From: Nitrospirota bacterium
Lineage (GTDB): Bacteria; Nitrospirota; Nitrospiria; SBBL01; JAADHI01
DNA length: 45,000 nucleotides
Assembly (NCBI GenBank): GCA_029261165.1
Contig: JAJDBV010000003.1
Coordinates: 1 to 45,000 of the forward strand
Reading direction: 5' to 3'
A program made the position numbers and the translations under genes. This document shows positions 1 through 9,724 of this stretch, one piece after another (position 1 is the stretch's first letter; every line of letters starts with the position of its first letter). The notes under the pieces were generated by a model. It was given only the letters and a program-made list of their open reading frames with translations, did not search any database and was not told the DNA's origin.

Positions 1-50
1 TTTAAAAAGAAAATCCTTCCAGCTGACGATTTCTCTGGTATCGGATTACC

Positions 51-83
51 GAAGCGCCCCGCCCCCCGGGGGGGTGGCGCTTC
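51..83. repeat. GC-rich imperfect palindrome
   Basis: An 8-bp perfect outer stem (GAAGCGCC / GGCGCTTC) encloses a run of C followed by a run of G, so the 33 bases can fold into one long hairpin with two internal mismatches. No T-run follows on either strand, so it is not a standard intrinsic terminator. It may mark the end of a gene lying before the window or be a dispersed palindrome; nothing else here distinguishes these. Confidence 0.5.
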
Positions 84-491
84 CTATTCGAAAAGAGTAA
101 CCCTATAAATCATTCTCTCGCGAGACCCTGCCATGGGGACCGGGATTACATCCATCCTGTGCATTCTACCATTAATCCCTCCTTACTTTCATCGTTTAAA
201 TTGTATGCCAGGAGTTCAGTCTTAATGGAGAGTTGCTCCCGGCATTGGTTATAGCGTTACAGAGATACTGAATGTTCGTATTTCCATTGGCCTTGACTCT
301 GAGATTTTCCTCGCTGGTATCTTTAGATTTTCTATCGGTTTGCCCTTTCCGGAGCACATATGGTAATCCACGGTATGTAATTCACGCCGGAATTCCTCCA
401 CCCAAGTCATCTCATATTGCTTTGGTTCCTTTCTCGGTGTATCTTCGTCTTGATGAAATTGAAGTCTAGAGGACTGTAATAGGAAAGTGCG
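84..491. other. Intergenic stretch upstream of cupredoxin gene
   Basis: About 400 bases with no credible gene. The open frames here lack ribosome binding sites, and the longest one, on the minus strand, runs antisense through the cupredoxin gene. A possible but poor promoter (TTGACT at 293-298, TATCTT at 318-323, 19-bp spacer) points towards the cupredoxin gene. No RNA gene or repeat was recognised. Confidence 0.4.
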
Positions 492-863
492 ATGTTGCCA
501 GGTTATCACCGCATCTTTATACGAGGGCTGTTGATCTATTCGGTAGGACTTTTGGGCTGTGAGTTTCCTGGTGATCCTCAGCTCAAGCGGGTTGCTATTG
601 TTCTCAAAGCGGAATTTCTGGGGGATGAGGCCTTTACCCCGAATCCTGTTCGCGTTCCTCTGGCGGGGAAGATTGTCTGGAAAAACGAAGATAATATTGC
701 ACATTCGATCGTAGGCGACGCAGAATCGGGTCCCTGTGCCTTCAGGTCGGAACCGATTGCTCCGGGAAGGCGCTTCAAGAAGGTTTTCCATCAACGGGTT
801 GTGTGTCGTTATTATTGCGGTCTTCATGGACGGACGATGCGCGGAAAATTTATCGTAGAGTAG
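492..863 (+). CDS. Cupredoxin-domain lipoprotein (blue-copper-like)
   Basis: A 123-residue exported copper-protein candidate. A short hydrophobic N-terminus ends in a lipobox, LLGC at residues 20-23, so it is probably lipid-anchored in the envelope. The rest fits a single plastocyanin/azurin-type fold: a strand ending WKNED near 63-67, then His71 in AHSIV, and near the C-terminus Cys109, His112 and Met116 in YCGLHGRTM. These four are the usual type-1 copper ligands. Such proteins normally shuttle electrons, but the partner cannot be told from this locus. The M1 aminopeptidase gene begins 28 bases after the stop, so co-transcription is likely, though the functional link is unclear. The family call is firm; the electron-carrier role is inferred. 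Confidence 0.8.
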   Translation: MLPGYHRIFIRGLLIYSVGLLGCEFPGDPQLKRVAIVLKAEFLGDEAFTPNPVRVPLAGKIVWKNEDNIAHSIVGDAESGPCAFRSEPIAPGRRFKKVFHQRVVCRYYCGLHGRTMRGKFIVE

Positions 864-891
864 TTACCCTATAATAAACAAGGGAGAATGT

Positions 892-3474
892 ATGGAAAAG
901 GTGAAGACAGAGCGATTACCGGATCATATTCGGCCTGTCCTGTATGAGATCGCTTTAAAAGTACTTCCAAAAGCAAAATCTTTCTCCGGGAGCGTTCAGA
1001 TTGATCTTCAGATTGATGCGCCTGCCAAAGAAATTATTCTTCATTCTCTTGACTTGAAAGTTGACGGAGCGAAGATCATACAAGACGCGTCCAAGCCCAT
1101 TACAGTTGGGATCAAGACGGATCTTCCCTCAGAAACGATCTGCCTGTCATTGGGAGAATCGATTCCACCCGGTGAGGCTCGGCTTTCCCTGTCTTTCTCC
1201 GGCAAGTTGAACCGGCAGATGCGGGGATTGTATGAGGCTCACGCGGGAGGTGAAATTTATGCCTTTACGCAATGTGAGGCGACTGATGCCCGGCGGATCT
1301 TCCCCTGCTTTGACGAACCGTCGATGAAGGCCCGGTTTCGTTTAAGCGTGTCTATTCCTTCTGATCTCACGGCCCTTTCTAACATGCCGGTGATTGAAGA
1401 AAAACAGGAGGCCAATCAGAGTCGAGGGCTGAAGCAAGTTATATTCGGTGAAACGCCCGTCATGTCAACGTATCTTCTGGCCCTGGCCGTGGCGAGGTTG
1501 GAGAAAGAGGAGATTGAAGTCGCCGGGACGCGTATCGGGATCTGGACGCTTCCGGGAGAGCTTCAACTTGGAAAGTTTGCCCTGGAAGTGACGTCTGCCA
1601 CCCTTCCCCTCCTGAATGAGTATTTTGACCTACCTTATCCCTATCCAAAGCTCGACCTGATTTGTGTCCCTGATTTTGCCATGGGCGCGATGGAAAACTG
1701 GGGAGCCATCTTTTTTCGGGATTCCTGCCTCCTGCTCGATCAGGAAATCGCTTCGACGACAACGCAACGTCGCGTTGCAAATGTGATTACCCATGAGATC
1801 GTTCATCAATGGTTCGGTAATCTGGTGACGATGGAGTGGTGGGACGATCTTTGGCTGAACGAATCTTTTGCGACCTGGCTGGCTTGTAAGATTGTTGATC
1901 AATGGCGGCCGGAATGGCACTCCTGGGTGGAGTTCCAACAGGAAAAAGAGACCCCGCTTGCACTGGATGCCTTGAAGACGACTCGGCCCATTCGCGCCGA
2001 TGTGGTAAGCAGTGCTCAGATTGAGGAGATGTTTGACGTCCTGACTTATGAAAAGGGTGCGGCCTGTCTGAGGATGATCGAGCAGTTTCTGGGGGAGGGA
2101 CCATTTCGAGAAGGGATTCGCCAATACATCAAACAATATCAGTATAAAAATGCGCCGGCGGTTGCTCTCTGGAAGGCCCTGGAATCGGCGTCGGGCCAGC
2201 CGGTATCGGCCATTGCGACCAATTGGTTTACACGACCGGGCTTCCCGCTGGTGACGGTTGAGAGCACAGATGGGGATCTGAGAACGCTGCGCCTCACGCA
2301 GAAACGATTCCATGCATCCGGCCAGGAGGATGACCGCGGAGGAAACTGCTGGACAATTCCTTTCAGTATCAAGTATGAAGATTCCATTGGGACGCATGTC
2401 CATCGTCTCCTCATCATGGACGAGACGACAGGGTGCCGTCTTCCTGGAGAGGGGGCAGTTAAGTGGGTTTTTGGAAATGCCGGGGAGAGTGCATATCTCC
2501 GGACCGATTATGATTCCGGCTTACGAGAGAAGCTGCAATCGCGTGTTGCGACGCAGCTTGAGGCGCCCGAGCGGATCGGGATTTTAAACCATGTATGGGC
2601 CTTGAGCAAGAACGGCGCGGTTCCGATTTCTGATTTTATGGAGATGCTTTGTCGATTCAAGGGAGATCTTACGCGTGTCGTCGTCGAGGCGATGGCGGCA
2701 TATCTCGAAACATTGTCTCATCACCTGGTTTTACCCGAGGATCGCCCCGCCTTCATCTCGATGACAAAGGATCTCCTTAATCCGGTCTGGAAGGAACTGG
2801 GTTGGGACCCTGCGGTCGGGGAAAATGAGGATCTGCGCCTGACCCGTGCCGCAGCGCTTTGGGTCATGGGGGCCATCGTGCAGGATGTAGAGATCCTCTC
2901 CGAGCTTCCCAGACGCCAGATTCGATACCTCGCGAAGCCGGGATCTCTTGATCCGATATTGGCCACACCTCTTGTCCGTCTCTGTGCGCGGACTGATGGC
3001 GGGACCCGTTTCGACCAGTATCTTCAAAAAATAAAGACCAGCAAGACGCCGGAAGAAAGGGACCGCTACCTGATTGCGCTTTCCGATTTTCAGAAGCCGG
3101 CCCTCACCCGGAGGGTTCTGGACTTTATCTTGTCCGATGACGTTCGGGCGCAGGATGCCTGGAGGCCGGTCCGGGCGCTCTTTGCAAACACGACGACGCA
3201 AGGGGAGACATGGGATTTTATTCAGCATCACTGGTTGGCGTTGCGTGAAAAAGGGGGGAGCGTCGGCGCACAGCGCATTCTCCAGTCTACCTGTTCTTTA
3301 TGGCGGGAGGAATGGCATGATGCGGTGAAAACCTTTTTTGCAGCGCCGGAAAATAAGGTCCCATCCGCCGAACGGTCACTCCGTCAAACCCTGGAATTCA
3401 TTCAACTCGGTATCCGCTTTAAAGGGCGGCAGACGGATTGTCTGTCTCAATGGCTGAAGGAACGTGATACATAG
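892..3474 (+). CDS. M1 family zinc aminopeptidase
   Basis: An 860-residue zinc metallopeptidase of the puromycin-sensitive/ERAP1-like branch that removes N-terminal residues from peptides. The exopeptidase motif GAMEN lies at 265-269. The zinc site is HEIVH at 301-305, with the third ligand Glu324 exactly 18 residues further on in the segment WLNESFA. The N-terminal beta domain, catalytic domain and long helical C-terminal ERAP1_C-like domain all fit the length. No signal peptide is seen, so it is probably cytoplasmic. The start is supported by AGGGAGA at 881-887. An alternative ATG 4 bases earlier is out of frame. It follows the cupredoxin gene closely. The PepN name was avoided because architecture alone does not separate PepN from other M1 members. 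Confidence 0.93.
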   Translation: MEKVKTERLPDHIRPVLYEIALKVLPKAKSFSGSVQIDLQIDAPAKEIILHSLDLKVDGAKIIQDASKPITVGIKTDLPSETICLSLGESIPPGEARLSLSFSGKLNRQMRGLYEAHAGGEIYAFTQCEATDARRIFPCFDEPSMKARFRLSVSIPSDLTALSNMPVIEEKQEANQSRGLKQVIFGETPVMSTYLLALAVARLEKEEIEVAGTRIGIWTLPGELQLGKFALEVTSATLPLLNEYFDLPYPYPKLDLICVPDFAMGAMENWGAIFFRDSCLLLDQEIASTTTQRRVANVITHEIVHQWFGNLVTMEWWDDLWLNESFATWLACKIVDQWRPEWHSWVEFQQEKETPLALDALKTTRPIRADVVSSAQIEEMFDVLTYEKGAACLRMIEQFLGEGPFREGIRQYIKQYQYKNAPAVALWKALESASGQPVSAIATNWFTRPGFPLVTVESTDGDLRTLRLTQKRFHASGQEDDRGGNCWTIPFSIKYEDSIGTHVHRLLIMDETTGCRLPGEGAVKWVFGNAGESAYLRTDYDSGLREKLQSRVATQLEAPERIGILNHVWALSKNGAVPISDFMEMLCRFKGDLTRVVVEAMAAYLETLSHHLVLPEDRPAFISMTKDLLNPVWKELGWDPAVGENEDLRLTRAAALWVMGAIVQDVEILSELPRRQIRYLAKPGSLDPILATPLVRLCARTDGGTRFDQYLQKIKTSKTPEERDRYLIALSDFQKPALTRRVLDFILSDDVRAQDAWRPVRALFANTTTQGETWDFIQHHWLALREKGGSVGAQRILQSTCSLWREEWHDAVKTFFAAPENKVPSAERSLRQTLEFIQLGIRFKGRQTDCLSQWLKERDT

Positions 3475-3511
3475 AGGAAGTGTTGTGGATCCAGGAGAGG
3501 GCTTAAGAACC

Positions 3512-3541
3512 TTGACGTGTTTTCATTGAATCTTCTATAAT
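3512..3541 (+). promoter_or_regulatory. Sigma-70 promoter of lysS
   Basis: TTGACG at 3512-3517 and a perfect TATAAT at 3536-3541 are separated by 18 bp and lie 25 bp before the lysS start. A strong ribosome binding site, AAGGGGG, follows at 3553-3559. Confidence 0.75.
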
Positions 3542-3566
3542 GCTCTGTTTGTAAGGGGGTTTTTGA

Positions 3567-5081
3567 ATGGGCACAGAAAACGATCAATATACCCAGCGGG
3601 TTAAAAAGCTCCAAACGCTTCGCGAGGGCGGGATCGATCCATATGGTGCACGCTTTAGTGGAAAAATGTCTCTCCTTGAGATTCTGGATAAACACAATGC
3701 TGCGACTAAAGAATCGCTGGAGGCGCAGCCGCATTCGTACCGAATTGCCGGTCGCCTCATATCGCTTCGTCGATTCGGGAAGGCGGCCTTTGCACACATT
3801 CAGGATGGGTCAGGACGCTTGCAGGTTTATTTTAAAAAAGACCGTCTTGGGGAAGCGGGAGCAGCACTTTTCGAAAAGGTGGATATCGGGGACACTCTCG
3901 GTATCGACGGCCTCCTTTTTCGTACAAAGACGGATGAATTAACCCTTGAAGCGAAAACGCTCACCTTCCTCTCAAAATCACTGCATCCGCTTCCTGAAAA
4001 ATGGCATGGACTCACGGATGTCGAGTTGCGTTACCGGATGCGGTATGTTGATCTCATCTCAAATCCGGATGTTCGGCAGGTCTTTTTGCAACGCGGGAAG
4101 ATCCTTGATGCGATACGGCGTTTTCTGAATGAACGGGGCTTCCTGGAAGTGGAGACCCCGATGATGCACCCGATCCCGGGCGGCGCGGCGGCGCGGCCCT
4201 TTGTGACCCACCATAACACGCTTGATGTCGATCTCTATCTGAGAATCGCACCGGAACTTTATTTAAAACGTCTTATCGTTGGAGGATTCGAACGGGTCTT
4301 TGAGATTAACCGGAATTTTCGGAACGAGGGAATGTCCACCATTCATAATCCCGAGTTCACGATGCTGGAGTTTTACATGGCGTATGCCGATTATGGCGAA
4401 CTTATGAGTTTGACGGAATCACTCTTTTCAACGGTCTCACAGGAGGTTCTGGGAAAAACACGGTTTGAGTATCAGGGGACAGAGATTGATTTCGCCTCGC
4501 CCTGGGAGCGTCTTCCCTATCTTGAGGCGATTGCCCGAAAGCACGCGGTATCGCTGGATGATCTGGCCGACGCCAAGAAGGTGGCTGACCTCCTGCGCCG
4601 GGCCGCACTTCCTGTCAAAGAAGAGGATTCCATCTGGAAACAGCTCAATATTCTTTTTGAGGAGACGATTGAACCTGAACTTACGGGACCTGTCTTTATT
4701 ATTGATTACCCGACCGAAATTTCTCCCCTCGCAAAACGCAAGCCGGAACAACCCGAACTCACAGAGCGCTTCGAACTTTTTATCGCCTCTCGTGAGATCG
4801 CAAATGCTTTTTCCGAATTAAATGACCCGAAAGATCAGCGCGCCCGATTCGAGGCCCAGGTTGCCCAGCGGGATGCGGGAGACCTGGAGGCGCATCAGAT
4901 GGATGAAGATTATCTGAGGGCATTGGAATATGGGATGCCTCCCACAGCAGGGGAAGGCATCGGGATTGACCGGCTAGTCATGTTGTTGACGAACCAGAGC
5001 TCGATTCGGGACGTGATTCTCTTCCCTCAAATGCGACCTGAGTCTGTGGATAGCGGCACAAGCCAGGAGCCCCGGGAGTAG
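3567..5081 (+). CDS. lysS: Lysyl-tRNA synthetase, class II
   Basis: A 504-residue class II enzyme that attaches lysine to tRNA-Lys. An N-terminal OB-fold anticodon-binding domain (about 55-150, with GRLISLRRFGKAAF and a strand reading DGSGRLQVYF) precedes the catalytic core. Motif 2 begins at Arg243 (RVFEINRNFRNEG), and motif 3 near the C-terminus reads GEGIGIDRLVMLL. Length and motif order are standard for bacterial LysS. A good promoter and ribosome binding site just upstream fix the start. The lolC/E and lolD genes follow within 30 bases, an arrangement seen in several Deltaproteobacteria-like genomes, so the three are probably one operon. Confidence 0.97.
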   Translation: MGTENDQYTQRVKKLQTLREGGIDPYGARFSGKMSLLEILDKHNAATKESLEAQPHSYRIAGRLISLRRFGKAAFAHIQDGSGRLQVYFKKDRLGEAGAALFEKVDIGDTLGIDGLLFRTKTDELTLEAKTLTFLSKSLHPLPEKWHGLTDVELRYRMRYVDLISNPDVRQVFLQRGKILDAIRRFLNERGFLEVETPMMHPIPGGAAARPFVTHHNTLDVDLYLRIAPELYLKRLIVGGFERVFEINRNFRNEGMSTIHNPEFTMLEFYMAYADYGELMSLTESLFSTVSQEVLGKTRFEYQGTEIDFASPWERLPYLEAIARKHAVSLDDLADAKKVADLLRRAALPVKEEDSIWKQLNILFEETIEPELTGPVFIIDYPTEISPLAKRKPEQPELTERFELFIASREIANAFSELNDPKDQRARFEAQVAQRDAGDLEAHQMDEDYLRALEYGMPPTAGEGIGIDRLVMLLTNQSSIRDVILFPQMRPESVDSGTSQEPRE

Positions 5082-5110
5082 TTCGGGCGATACCTCGCAG
5101 GAAAAACCCC

Positions 5111-6415
5111 ATGTCCTTTCCCTATGAATTTTTTATCGGTCTTCGATATCTCAGGGCAAAGCGCCTTCGAAAGGGGGCTTCGCTCAACACAGCGATCTCC
5201 ATCGGCGGGGTCACGGTGGGCGTCGCTGCCTTGATTGCCACCCTTGCCGTTATGACCGGCTTTACGGAAGATCTACGGGATAAGATCCTGGGAACCAACT
5301 CCCACATCGTGATCACGGACCGGACCCGGGACAACATCAGCGACTATCAAAGGCTGGTTGAAGAAACGACTAAAATCCCCCATGTCAAGTCGGCGACCCC
5401 TTTTATCTTCCGCCAGGTATTGCTTTCGTCCAGGTCCAATGTTTTTGGCGTTGTTCTCCGGGGGATTGATCCTCAAAAAGAAGATGAAGTGACGGAGATC
5501 GGAAAGAACATCATTGAGGGGAGATTGGAAGATTTGACGGAGCCGCCTTCGCCTCTTCCGTTGGAGGGGCCGGGCGATTCCGAATCTGATTCTGAGAGGG
5601 TATACCCTGGTGTTATTATCGGAAGAGAGTTGGCCGGGCGCCTTGGCGTCTTCCGGGGGGAGATCATCAATGTCATCTCACCGGTTGGAAAAGACGGGAG
5701 TTCGATTGAGGAATCACTCGGCGGGCCGCTGGGTTTTACCCCGAAGATCAGGAAATTCCGTGTTGTCGGTGTTTTTGATTCGGGGATGTATGAATACGAT
5801 TCCTCTTTGGCATATATCTCCATCACGGAGGCACAGAAATTCTTCAATCTTTCCGATGTCGTCACCGGGATCGAGGTCAAAGTCGATGATATCTTCCTTG
5901 CCGGTGAGGTGGCACAGGATATAGAGTCGCGCTTGGAATTCCCCTATCAGGCCCGAGACTGGATGAAACTCAACCGGAACCTGTTTTCGGCACTGGAGTT
6001 GGAAAAAGACATGATGTTCGTCATCCTGATCTTGATCATCCTGGTCGCCTCATTCAATATTGTCAGTACACTGACGATGACGGTTGTCGAGAAAAGCCGG
6101 GAGATCGCCATTCTAAAAGCAATGGGGGCCACCCGGAAATCGGTTACGCGTATTTTTATGCTGGAAGGACTGATTATTGGCGGCGTCGGTGTCCTCCTGG
6201 GCATTCCGCTGGGGCTTTCCATCTGCTGGGGTCTACAAACATTTTATACCCTGCCGGGTGATGTCTACTATATCAGCCACCTCCCGGTCAAACTTCACGC
6301 CTTTGATGTGCTTCTGGTTTCCGTATCGGCGATGGTCATCGGTCTCCTTGCCACGCTCTACCCCTCCTGGCAGGCCGCAAAGCTTGATCCTGTTGTGGCG
6401 CTGCGTTATGAGTAA
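5111..6415 (+). CDS. lolC: LolC/LolE-family lipoprotein-releasing permease
   Basis: A 434-residue inner-membrane permease that with LolD extracts outer-membrane lipoproteins for transfer to LolA. The topology is the MacB/FtsX type: one N-terminal membrane segment (about 24-47), a large periplasmic domain, then three membrane segments near 300-325, 345-370 and 395-420. The C-terminal signature around [15 protein letters not shown] is the coupling region found in LolC/E. The periplasmic domain carries a Pro/Ser/acidic insert near 142-170. Only one permease gene precedes lolD, so it may act as a homodimer (LolF-like) instead of a LolC-LolE pair. Its TAA stop lies 27 bases before the lolD start. 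Confidence 0.9.
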   Translation: MSFPYEFFIGLRYLRAKRLRKGASLNTAISIGGVTVGVAALIATLAVMTGFTEDLRDKILGTNSHIVITDRTRDNISDYQRLVEETTKIPHVKSATPFIFRQVLLSSRSNVFGVVLRGIDPQKEDEVTEIGKNIIEGRLEDLTEPPSPLPLEGPGDSESDSERVYPGVIIGRELAGRLGVFRGEIINVISPVGKDGSSIEESLGGPLGFTPKIRKFRVVGVFDSGMYEYDSSLAYISITEAQKFFNLSDVVTGIEVKVDDIFLAGEVAQDIESRLEFPYQARDWMKLNRNLFSALELEKDMMFVILILIILVASFNIVSTLTMTVVEKSREIAILKAMGATRKSVTRIFMLEGLIIGGVGVLLGIPLGLSICWGLQTFYTLPGDVYYISHLPVKLHAFDVLLVSVSAMVIGLLATLYPSWQAAKLDPVVALRYE

Positions 6416-6441
6416 TGCGCCTGCATAGGAAGGAACGCGTC

Positions 6442-7104
6442 ATGATTGATGTCGTCGATCTAAATAAATCTTTCACAATGGCCGGGGAGGAATTGGCTAT
6501 CCTCAAGGGGGTGTCCTTGTCGATCGTCGAAGGGGAGATGTTGGCGATTGTCGGGGCATCCGGCGTCGGGAAGAGTACACTCCTGAGCATCCTGGGTGGT
6601 CTCGATAGGCCGACGTCGGGAAAGATTACCTTTGAGGGTGTTGATCTGTTTGGATGTTCTGACGCGGAACTGGCAGAATTCAGAAATAAGAAGATCGGAT
6701 TCATCTTTCAGTTCCATCATCTCCTGCACGAATTTTCAGCCCTCGAAAATGTAATGATGCCCGGGTTGATCCGGCGGATGAATCGCGGCTTGATAGAGTC
6801 GGCCGCGCGGGAGATGCTGGGCTTCGTTGGCCTTTCTCACCGTCTCAATCATAAACCGGGAGAACTTTCCGGAGGAGAGCAGCAGCGGGTGGCCATTGCA
6901 AGAGCGCTGGTCCTTCAGCCCAAATTGATCCTGGCCGACGAACCAACCGGGAATTTGGATACCCATACCAGTGATGAGATTTTTGGACTGCTCAAGGATC
7001 TGAACAAAAAAAGAGGGATGACCTTCATTCTGGTCACCCACAACGAAAAGCTCTCTCTTCAGGCAGACCGGGTGTTTAGCATGGTGGATGGAAGGATAGA
7101 GTGA
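6442..7104 (+). CDS. lolD: Lipoprotein-releasing ABC transporter ATPase
   Basis: A 220-residue ABC ATPase that powers the adjacent LolC/E permease. Walker A is G38-T46 (GASGVGKST), the signature LSGGEQQR is at 142-149, Walker B ends LADEP at 164-168, and the switch His is in LVTHNE. ATG 6442 was chosen because AGGAAGGAA sits at 6427-6435 and the protein then begins exactly as other LolD proteins do ([11 protein letters not shown]). An in-frame ATG at 6415 would add nine residues but has no ribosome site of its own. The tight spacing indicates translation with lolC. It could also be described as a generic MacB-type ATPase, but the permease partner favours LolD. Confidence 0.93.
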   Translation: MIDVVDLNKSFTMAGEELAILKGVSLSIVEGEMLAIVGASGVGKSTLLSILGGLDRPTSGKITFEGVDLFGCSDAELAEFRNKKIGFIFQFHHLLHEFSALENVMMPGLIRRMNRGLIESAAREMLGFVGLSHRLNHKPGELSGGEQQRVAIARALVLQPKLILADEPTGNLDTHTSDEIFGLLKDLNKKRGMTFILVTHNEKLSLQADRVFSMVDGRIE

Positions 7105-7129
7105 GGGTGGACCGCCGATGGCTAGCGCG

Positions 7130-7245
7130 AGACCCATCCGCTTGCAATACTGCGCTATCGGCCATAAGGACTCCTCAATGTACGGACGCGTACACCTCGG
7201 ACGTCCTTGAGGCCTCTGGCCTTGTCTTTCAAGTGACTTGACGGT
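7130..7245 (-). repeat. Imperfect palindrome, possible dispersed repeat
   Basis: The gap between lolD and the convergent TraF-like gene holds nested inverted repeats: GGCC at the ends, AGGAC/GTCCT inside and GTAC/GTAC at the centre near 7180-7193. Read on the minus strand it shows the same order of elements as the two related repeats at 16844-16925 and 28536-28620: CAAGGC, GAGG, a small GTAC or CGTA palindrome, TGAGGA, then CAG. Sequence identity to those two is too loose to be certain. It may also serve as a bidirectional terminator for the two converging genes. Confidence 0.4.
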
Positions 7246-7267
7246 TCAGATAAGATTCTCTTCTTAG

Positions 7268-8839
7268 TCAAAAGAGCATTGTGAGGGCGAATTCGCCCTT
7301 TGCCTCTTCCGGGATCTCGTCACCGTCAATATTGGTTGTCTTTTCTGATAAAGCCGCACCGATATCGAGATTAAAAAGAAGGAGGTCCCAGCCGACGCCT
7401 GCGGTATAGACAAGGCCGATATCATTTTCGGCAAGGTTTTTATACGCGCCGCCCCGATAAATCGTGGGAATGATCCAACGAAAATACCAGGGAAGTTCCT
7501 TGTTCAAGGCAAATTCGATTCCCGCACCCAATGTTTGCGAGTCAAATTCATTTCCGACGGTTGTCGCATTTTTTGTAAGATCAAGGTCAGCGGCAAGGGT
7601 GATGAATCGGGCCGGTTTGTAGGCAAATCCAGCCCGAATTTGAGGCCTTTCGGTCAGGTGGTCCGGACCACCTGCGACGACCTTCATGTCAAATTCGGGG
7701 GAGTTCAGATTCCGGCCGACGATCCCAAGGCGTAAACGGTCTCCGGGACGGTAGAGGAAGGCGAGGTCCAGGCCGAGGTTCGTGCTTTCAACAAAATCAT
7801 CAAGAGCGAGATCAAGGGCGTCGTTAAAATCGGTGTTAAAGAGCCTCACGGCGGCATTGTAGACCCGTGCTTTCATGAATTTTACATTTCCGCCAATTGC
7901 AAAGTCCTCTGAGAGGGCCAAGCCATAGGTTAGAGGAAATTCGGCAATCCCTATTCCCTTGAACTGGACCGTCGATGTGTTGCTTGCGATTGTTCCCCCG
8001 GAAGTTGCGGCCGTTGCGATGCCATCTGCCAGAGTGGTTACATTCTCAATCTGTGTGGCAATGTCAGATGGAATGACTGTACCTGGAGGTACGGCGGCCA
8101 ACCCGGTATCCACAGCATTAATAAATCCGATTGCTTGAGCGGAGGTCCATCCCAGTGTTGCGGTAAGATGGGTATTTAAAGCGGTTTCTTCGGAGACACT
8201 CAGTCCGGTTGGATCTCCATTCAGAGTCGCTGTACTGCAAGCAGGGCAAGAGAAATTAGCCGGGTCTGAAAAATCAGCGATGGTAAATGTTGTTGTCGTG
8301 GCGTTTGTTGGCGCAATATTGACGAGGTCAATATTCGCTCTTGCGGTGATATCGAAAGATGCAGATCCACCAAATCCAAAATGACCAAACTGGGTCCTGA
8401 GTCCAGCGTTCCCATTAATAGTCAAGGCCCTGTTTTTATTTGCGTCAAAGGCCCTGAGCGTATCCAGGAGTTGAATGAAGTCGGAAACCTTATCCGGGGC
8501 AATCGTGGCAGCACTGAGGAGGGTAAAATCAAATTTAGAGAGGTCAGTCAGGAAGACCGCGAAGTCTTCATGACTCTCAGCCCCGACGCCGACATCCACC
8601 AGTTGAAGGCTCCAGTCTCGACTTCCATAATCTCCTCCGCTCGGATCGCTAAAAAAACCGAAGGCGGCGGGGTTCCAATAACTGGCGGTGGCATCGTTGG
8701 CGACGGCGACACCGGCGCCCCCCATTCCCAATGCCCTTGGCCCAATGATCTGCCATTCCCCGGCCATTGCTGTGAATGGCAGAGAGAGAGAAAATACGAA
8801 AAAAAAGAAAAGAAGTTTCAGATTGCTTGTATGCTTCAT
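7268..8839 (-). CDS. TraF-like outer-membrane protein
   Basis: A 523-residue exported protein with a clear signal peptide (about 1-26, ending TAMAG). Immediately after it comes the segment GPRALGMGGAGVAVANDA followed by WNPAAFGF, which is typical of the conjugal-transfer TraF-like (TraF_2) and related FadL-like beta-barrel proteins. The C-terminus ends in an aromatic residue after alternating strands (EFALTMLF), the usual outer-membrane barrel ending. The middle section, about 200-290, is Ala/Thr-rich and probably a surface or periplasmic insert. Despite the family name nothing here suggests conjugation, and the substrate is unknown. The lipoprotein gene upstream on the same strand is 177 bases away. 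Confidence 0.75.
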   Translation of the reverse strand: MKHTSNLKLLFFFFVFSLSLPFTAMAGEWQIIGPRALGMGGAGVAVANDATASYWNPAAFGFFSDPSGGDYGSRDWSLQLVDVGVGAESHEDFAVFLTDLSKFDFTLLSAATIAPDKVSDFIQLLDTLRAFDANKNRALTINGNAGLRTQFGHFGFGGSASFDITARANIDLVNIAPTNATTTTFTIADFSDPANFSCPACSTATLNGDPTGLSVSEETALNTHLTATLGWTSAQAIGFINAVDTGLAAVPPGTVIPSDIATQIENVTTLADGIATAATSGGTIASNTSTVQFKGIGIAEFPLTYGLALSEDFAIGGNVKFMKARVYNAAVRLFNTDFNDALDLALDDFVESTNLGLDLAFLYRPGDRLRLGIVGRNLNSPEFDMKVVAGGPDHLTERPQIRAGFAYKPARFITLAADLDLTKNATTVGNEFDSQTLGAGIEFALNKELPWYFRWIIPTIYRGGAYKNLAENDIGLVYTAGVGWDLLLFNLDIGAALSEKTTNIDGDEIPEEAKGEFALTMLF

Positions 8840-9016
8840 TGGCTTGGTTTTCCTCCTACGATATTTTTGTAAGGCTTCAATCCATAAGTATAGCTGGATT
8901 TGGCCTCAGGGCAAGGTGTGGGGAGAAAAGAATAGAAATATGGATGTTTCCGGGGGAGGATTTGGAGACACTAGAGATGGTGCATGGCGGTAGGCGTGCT
9001 GAAGGCTTACTTGTTG

Positions 9017-9571
9017 TTAGTGAGGCATTTCATCGAGGAGTATTTCCAGAACATTATCTGCAATATGGTCGAGCTTCGGCTTGAGAAGGAGGTAATCTTC
9101 GGTCAATTCATGGTTGGCCTTCCAGATGATTGTTCCTTTTGAAGCATCTACCAGCTTCAAACCGAGACCGACTCTTCCGATCTTGTTCCCGTCTATCCGG
9201 CCATAGCCCCATGAAGTAATATAGGTCAGAAACAGGGCGTCGGCCTTGAGCCTGTCGTGCAGCCGCCTTGCCATTTCAGAGTCGGATACCCCAAGGGTAT
9301 TTATTCTCTGGATATAGGACGAGAGGTCGTTCGCAAGTTCTGGCGTCCTTATGGTTTGGGTCTTAATCGTGGTGACATCGACAACATTGTCGAACCACCC
9401 GCGATTGGTGAGGCTCCTGGAAACGGCCACATCAACGATATCTCTTGCCGATTCATACTGGCCGACCGTTGCCGGAAGGATGGCGATGGTCTTTGGGTGG
9501 AAATTCCCGGCCTCTGGGCTGACTTGACTGAAATTAAGGCCGCCGCAACCAACGAGAAAGAGGATCATCAA
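9017..9571 (-). CDS. Small lipoprotein, DUF799/GNA1162-like
   Basis: A protein of at least 184 residues with a lipobox, LVGC, close to the N-terminus, so probably an envelope lipoprotein. Features of the DUF799/GNA1162-like or CsgG-like lipoproteins are visible: an early strand KTIAILPATVG, then a helix and ADALFLTYITSWGYG near the middle. The start is doubtful. TTG 9571 leaves only nine residues before the lipid-anchored Cys and no basic residue. The frame stays open upstream to a TAG near 9650 and would give a proper basic n-region (SKSLTKTFLFL), but holds no ATG, GTG or TTG there, and no ribosome site was found. It lies on the same strand as the TraF-like gene. Confidence 0.65.
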   Translation of the reverse strand: MMILFLVGCGGLNFSQVSPEAGNFHPKTIAILPATVGQYESARDIVDVAVSRSLTNRGWFDNVVDVTTIKTQTIRTPELANDLSSYIQRINTLGVSDSEMARRLHDRLKADALFLTYITSWGYGRIDGNKIGRVGLGLKLVDASKGTIIWKANHELTEDYLLLKPKLDHIADNVLEILLDEMPH

Positions 9572-9724
9572 AAACAGGAAGGTTTTTGTTAGCGATTTGC
9601 TTAAAAAGGGTTGCTCAGGCTGGAAGATCGGAAGGTTTATGGCGAATTCCTATACATATGTGGTAACTGAAACGGGGATGCAAAAAAGATCTTTCCAAGA
9701 GCGTATCGCACGCTGTAAAAGTTA

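Noticed and set aside
249-827. 192-codon minus-strand open frame
   Set aside because: It is antisense to the cupredoxin gene, has no ribosome site, and its product has no family-like features; the plus-strand gene has clear copper ligands.
6415-6441. ATG 6415 as lolD start
   Set aside because: It overlaps the lolC stop but has no site of its own; ATG 6442 has AGGAAGGAA and the usual LolD N-terminus.
7268-8839. TraF-like gene as evidence of a conjugative element
   Set aside because: The TraF_2-like family is widespread as chromosomal outer-membrane proteins, and no other transfer genes are present.
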